64,000 bases of DNA. It comes from Bradyrhizobium sp. CB3481. Its GTDB lineage: Bacteria; Pseudomonadota; Alphaproteobacteria; Rhizobiales; Xanthobacteraceae. The stretch is taken from NCBI RefSeq assembly GCF_029714305.1, contig NZ_CP121647.1, positions 6,220,501 to 6,284,500 of the forward strand, given 5' to 3'. The first letter of the stretch is position 1, and the number at the start of each line of letters is the position of its first letter. The translations under genes were made by a program, and so were the position numbers. Positions 61,223 through 64,000 of the stretch are shown here, piece after piece. The notes below the pieces were generated by a model that did no database searches, was not told the DNA's origin, and was given only the letters and a program-made list of their open reading frames with translations.

Positions 61223-62527
61223 ATGGCAGTTACCGATATTGCATCCCGAACCTATAATCACGGCTGGCGGCTCGATCCGATCGTGCGCAGCCTGCTCGAT
61301 ACGGATTTCTACAAGCTCTTGATGCTGCAGATGATCCGGGACCTCTACCCGGCTCAGCGCGTCACCTTCTCGGTCATCAACCGCTCCAAGCACGTCCGCC
61401 TTGCCGAGATCATCGACGAGGGCGAACTGCGCGCGCAGCTCGATCATGCGCGGACCATCCGCTTCACCAAGAAGGAGATGATCTGGCTCGCCGGTAACAC
61501 GTTCTACGGCAAGACCCAGATGTTCTCGCCGGACTTCATCAACTGGCTGGCGAACTTCCGCCTGCCCGAATACGAGCTCAACAAGGTCGACGGCCAGTAC
61601 GAGCTGCACTTCCATGGTCCCTGGACCCACACGACGATGTGGGAGATCCCGGCGCTTGCGATCATGAACGAGTTGCGCTCGCGCCAGGCGACCAAGGGCC
61701 AGGGCCGCTTCGTGCTCGACGTGCTCTATGCGCGCGCCAAGGCGAAGCTGTGGGCCAAGGTCGAGCGGCTGCGCAAGCTCGAAGGCTTGCGGTTATCGGA
61801 CTTCGGCACCCGCCGCCGCCACGGCCACCTCTGGCAACGCTGGTGCGTCGAGGCGGTCAAGGAGGGCCTCGGTCCTTCCTTCACCGGCACGTCCAACGTG
61901 CTGCTCGCGATGGACAACGATCTCGAAGCGATCGGCACCAATGCGCATGAGCTGCCGATGGTCGCCGCAGCACTGGCCAACTCGGACGAAGAGCTGCGCT
62001 GGGCGCCCTATCGCATCCTCGATCAATGGCGCCACACCTACGGCGGCAACCTTTTGATCGCCCTGCCCGACGCCTTCGGCACCAAGACATTCCTGCGCGA
62101 CGCGCCCGAATGGGTCGCCGATTGGACCGGCTTTCGACCGGACAGCGCGCCGCCGATCGCGGCGGGCGAGGACATCATCAAATGGTGGAAGCAGAAGGGC
62201 CGCGATCCCAAGGACAAGCTGCTGGTGTTCTCCGACGGCATGGATGTCGACTCGATCGAGGAGACCTATCGTCACTTCGCCGGGCGCGTCCGCATTTCGT
62301 TCGGCTGGGGTACCAACCTCACCAATGATTTCGTCGGCTGCGCGCCTGATGGTTCCGCCGATCTCGATCCGATCTCGCTGGTCTGCAAGGTGACGTCGGT
62401 CGACGGCCGGCCGGCGGTCAAGCTGTCGGATAACCCTGAAAAGGCGACCGGCAGCCCATCCGAGGTCGAACGTTATCTGCGCGTGTTCGGCGATGCCGGC
62501 CGCGTCCGCACGCCCGTGCACGTCTGA
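61223..62527 (+). CDS. pncB: nicotinate phosphoribosyltransferase
   Basis: This 434-aa enzyme makes nicotinate mononucleotide from nicotinate and PRPP for NAD salvage. It opens with the family signature [16 protein letters not shown] and has [29 protein letters not shown] (with the phosphorylated His region), TGTSNVLLA, and [17 protein letters not shown] with GWGTNLTND. Length fits PncB of the alphaproteobacterial type. It follows the nicAB genes by 61 bp on the same strand, which puts the salvage and degradation branches for nicotinate side by side. Confidence 0.93.
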   Translation: MAVTDIASRTYNHGWRLDPIVRSLLDTDFYKLLMLQMIRDLYPAQRVTFSVINRSKHVRLAEIIDEGELRAQLDHARTIRFTKKEMIWLAGNTFYGKTQMFSPDFINWLANFRLPEYELNKVDGQYELHFHGPWTHTTMWEIPALAIMNELRSRQATKGQGRFVLDVLYARAKAKLWAKVERLRKLEGLRLSDFGTRRRHGHLWQRWCVEAVKEGLGPSFTGTSNVLLAMDNDLEAIGTNAHELPMVAAALANSDEELRWAPYRILDQWRHTYGGNLLIALPDAFGTKTFLRDAPEWVADWTGFRPDSAPPIAAGEDIIKWWKQKGRDPKDKLLVFSDGMDVDSIEETYRHFAGRVRISFGWGTNLTNDFVGCAPDGSADLDPISLVCKVTSVDGRPAVKLSDNPEKATGSPSEVERYLRVFGDAGRVRTPVHV

Positions 62528-62568
62528 GCCACCCAATTCCTTCCACCTGTTGACCTGACGAGTCCCGC

Positions 62569-63864
62569 ATGCCCGCACCCAAGCCGCCTGCCTTCGAGAC
62601 CCTCAGCCTGCATGCCGGCCAGCGGCCGGATCCTGCGACCGGCGCGCGCGCCGTCCCGATCTACCAGACCACCTCCTACGTGTTCCAGGATTCCGATCAC
62701 GCCGCGGCGCTGTTCAACCTGGAGCGCGCCGGCCACATCTATACCCGCATCTCCAACCCGACGACGGCCGTGCTCGAAGAACGGCTGGCTGCGCTCGAAG
62801 CCGGCGTCGGCGCGATCTGCACGGCGAGCGGCATGGCTGCGCTGCATCTGGCCATCGCGACGATCCTCAATGCCGGCGATCATATCGTCGCCTCCTCTTC
62901 GCTCTATGGCGGCACGATCAACCTGCTGGCCCACACGCTGCCCCGCTTCGGCATCACGACGACCTTCGTCAAGCCGCGCGCGCTCGACGAATTCCGCGCC
63001 GCGATCAGGCCCAACACGCGCCTCGTGATCGGCGAGACCATCGGCAATCCCGGACTTGAGGTGCTGGATATTCCGGAGGTCGCCCGGATCGCGCATGACG
63101 CCAGGATTCCGCTTTTGATCGACAACACTTTTGCGACACCGTTCCTCAGCCGCCCGATCGAGCTCGGCGCCGATCTCGTGATGAACTCGGCGACCAAATG
63201 GATCGGCGGCCACGGCATTGCGATCGGCGGCGTCATCGTCGATGGCGGCCGGTTCGACTGGCACGCCTCAGGCAAATTCCCGCAGCTCACCGAACCCTAT
63301 GCCGGCTATCACGGCATCGTCTTCGACGAGCAGTTCGGCCAAGCCGCCTTCATCATGCGCGCGCGCACCGAAGGCCTGCGCGACTTCGGCGCCTGCCTGT
63401 CGCCGACCAATGCGTTCCAGCTGCTGCAGGGCGTCGAGACGCTGGGCGTGCGCATGGAGCGTCACATGAGCAACACGCTAGCGGTGCTGGAAGCGCTGAC
63501 TTCCAACAAAGCGGTCGACTGGGTGCTGCATCCGGCGCTGGAAAATCATCCCGATTATCAGCTCGCGAAGCGGTTGCTGCCGCGCGGCGCGGGATCGATT
63601 GTCTCGTTCGGCATCAAGGGTGGACGGGCCGCGGGCAAGAAGTTCATTGAATCCCTGCGCATGATCAGCCATCTCGCCAATGTCGGCGACGCCAAGACGC
63701 TGGTGATTCACCCGGCGAGCACCACGCATCAACAGATGGACGCAGACCAGCTCAAGGCCGCCGGGATCGGCGAGGAGCTGGTGCGGCTGTCGGTCGGCAT
63801 CGAAACCGTGTCCGACATCATCGACGATCTCGGCCAGGCGCTCCGCGCATCGCAGAAGGTTTGA
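62569..63864 (+). CDS. O-acetylhomoserine sulfhydrylase (MetY-like)
   Basis: This 431-aa PLP enzyme of the cystathionine gamma-synthase family forms homocysteine from O-acetylhomoserine and sulfide. It has the opening FETLSLHAGQRPDPATGARA, YTRISNPTT, the PLP Lys in MNSATKWIGGHG, and GVETLGVRMERH. This pattern is typical of MetY rather than MetB/MetC. It starts 41 bp after pncB; I see no SAM riboswitch in that short gap. Sulfide from neighbouring sulfur enzymes could feed it, but this is only a suggestion. Confidence 0.9.
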   Translation: MPAPKPPAFETLSLHAGQRPDPATGARAVPIYQTTSYVFQDSDHAAALFNLERAGHIYTRISNPTTAVLEERLAALEAGVGAICTASGMAALHLAIATILNAGDHIVASSSLYGGTINLLAHTLPRFGITTTFVKPRALDEFRAAIRPNTRLVIGETIGNPGLEVLDIPEVARIAHDARIPLLIDNTFATPFLSRPIELGADLVMNSATKWIGGHGIAIGGVIVDGGRFDWHASGKFPQLTEPYAGYHGIVFDEQFGQAAFIMRARTEGLRDFGACLSPTNAFQLLQGVETLGVRMERHMSNTLAVLEALTSNKAVDWVLHPALENHPDYQLAKRLLPRGAGSIVSFGIKGGRAAGKKFIESLRMISHLANVGDAKTLVIHPASTTHQQMDADQLKAAGIGEELVRLSVGIETVSDIIDDLGQALRASQKV

Positions 63865-63867
63865 TCC

Positions 63868-64000
63868 ATGCAGCTTTCCGTCAATGGCGTTGATACCTTT
63901 GTCGCGACCGGCGGCCGGCCGTTCGATCCGTCGCTACCCACGGTGGTGATGCTGCATGGCGCGGGCTTCGACCACTCCACCTGGGCGCTGCATAGCCGCT
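63868..64000 (+). CDS. alpha/beta hydrolase, partial (continues beyond the window)
   Basis: The first 44 codons of a gene read MQLSVNGVDTFVATGG, then VVMLHGAGFDHSTWALHSR. The HGAGFDHSTW stretch is the oxyanion-hole loop of alpha/beta hydrolases. It starts 3 bp after the metY stop, so it is probably co-transcribed with it. The catalytic residues lie outside the window. Confidence 0.75.
   Translation, partial: MQLSVNGVDTFVATGGRPFDPSLPTVVMLHGAGFDHSTWALHSR

Noticed and set aside
62528..62568. Possible SAM riboswitch before the metY-like gene
   Set aside because: Only 41 bp separate it from pncB, too short for the known SAM riboswitch folds, and no conserved segment is visible.

Overview
The window (64 kb, GC-rich, dense, many 4-bp ATGA start/stop overlaps) looks like chromosome of a Bradyrhizobium-type alphaproteobacterium (Nitrobacteraceae). 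The evidence is protein similarity by eye, intergenic palindromes typical of that group (the CGTCATTGCGAG... repeat at 10.6 and 15.2 kb, the CTCCCGC-TTGCGGG repeat at 48.5 kb, the GTAGGGYGGGTTAGC repeat at 52.6 kb), and the mix of Sox, LivKHMGF, TctC and molybdenum hydroxylase genes. No rRNA, tRNA, CRISPR array, transposase or phage gene was found.

Layout. 0-9.2 kb: a flavin disulfide-oxidoreductase relative, a cupin, two MFS transporters, a PRC-barrel protein, a glycogen-debranching-like enzyme and an ABC exporter. 9.5-15.1 kb: a GT4 glycosyltransferase, an alkylsulfatase and a Baeyer-Villiger-type monooxygenase. 15.3-21.7 kb: an uncharacterised uptake and catabolism module (NMT1/THI5-type ABC transporter, NAD-epimerase-like protein, GNAT, DHDPS-family aldolase) with a TetR regulator flanked by two copies of the same operator-like palindrome. 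21.8-23.2 kb: an MFS drug exporter. 23.3-29.3 kb: a co-directional run of a periplasmic molybdenum hydroxylase (two subunits), a flavocytochrome-c-type sulfide dehydrogenase flavoprotein, SoxX, a SoxY with an unusual AACTE arm, SoxZ and SoxA, without SoxB or SoxCD.

29.4-31.6 kb: divergent ferredoxin-NADP reductase and enamidase genes. 31.6-41.3 kb: an accessory stretch with small orphan genes, an interrupted P-loop gene, and many copies of a degenerate intergenic repeat. 41.5-48.4 kb: an adenylate cyclase/SUMF1 fusion, two crotonases with a TetR gene, and SBP56 with a membrane partner. 48.6-61.2 kb: two divergent operons for nicotinate breakdown. Leftward: 6-hydroxynicotinate reductase, UPF0280, DUF1185, a Liv-type ABC transporter and a MarR regulator. 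Rightward: nicotinate dehydrogenase subunits. 61.2-64 kb: pncB, metY and the start of an alpha/beta hydrolase gene.

The main story is the nicotinate route. The hydroxylase is the cytochrome-linked proteobacterial NicAB type, but the following steps are the reductive ones known from Eubacterium barkeri (6-hydroxynicotinate reductase, then enamidase). The NicC/NicX/NicD/NicF ring-cleavage genes are not in the window. The enamidase/ferredoxin-reductase promoter and both nic promoters, 26 kb apart, carry variants of one palindrome, TTYGTAYACRAA, which links them as one regulon. The second candidate system is the variant Sox operon.
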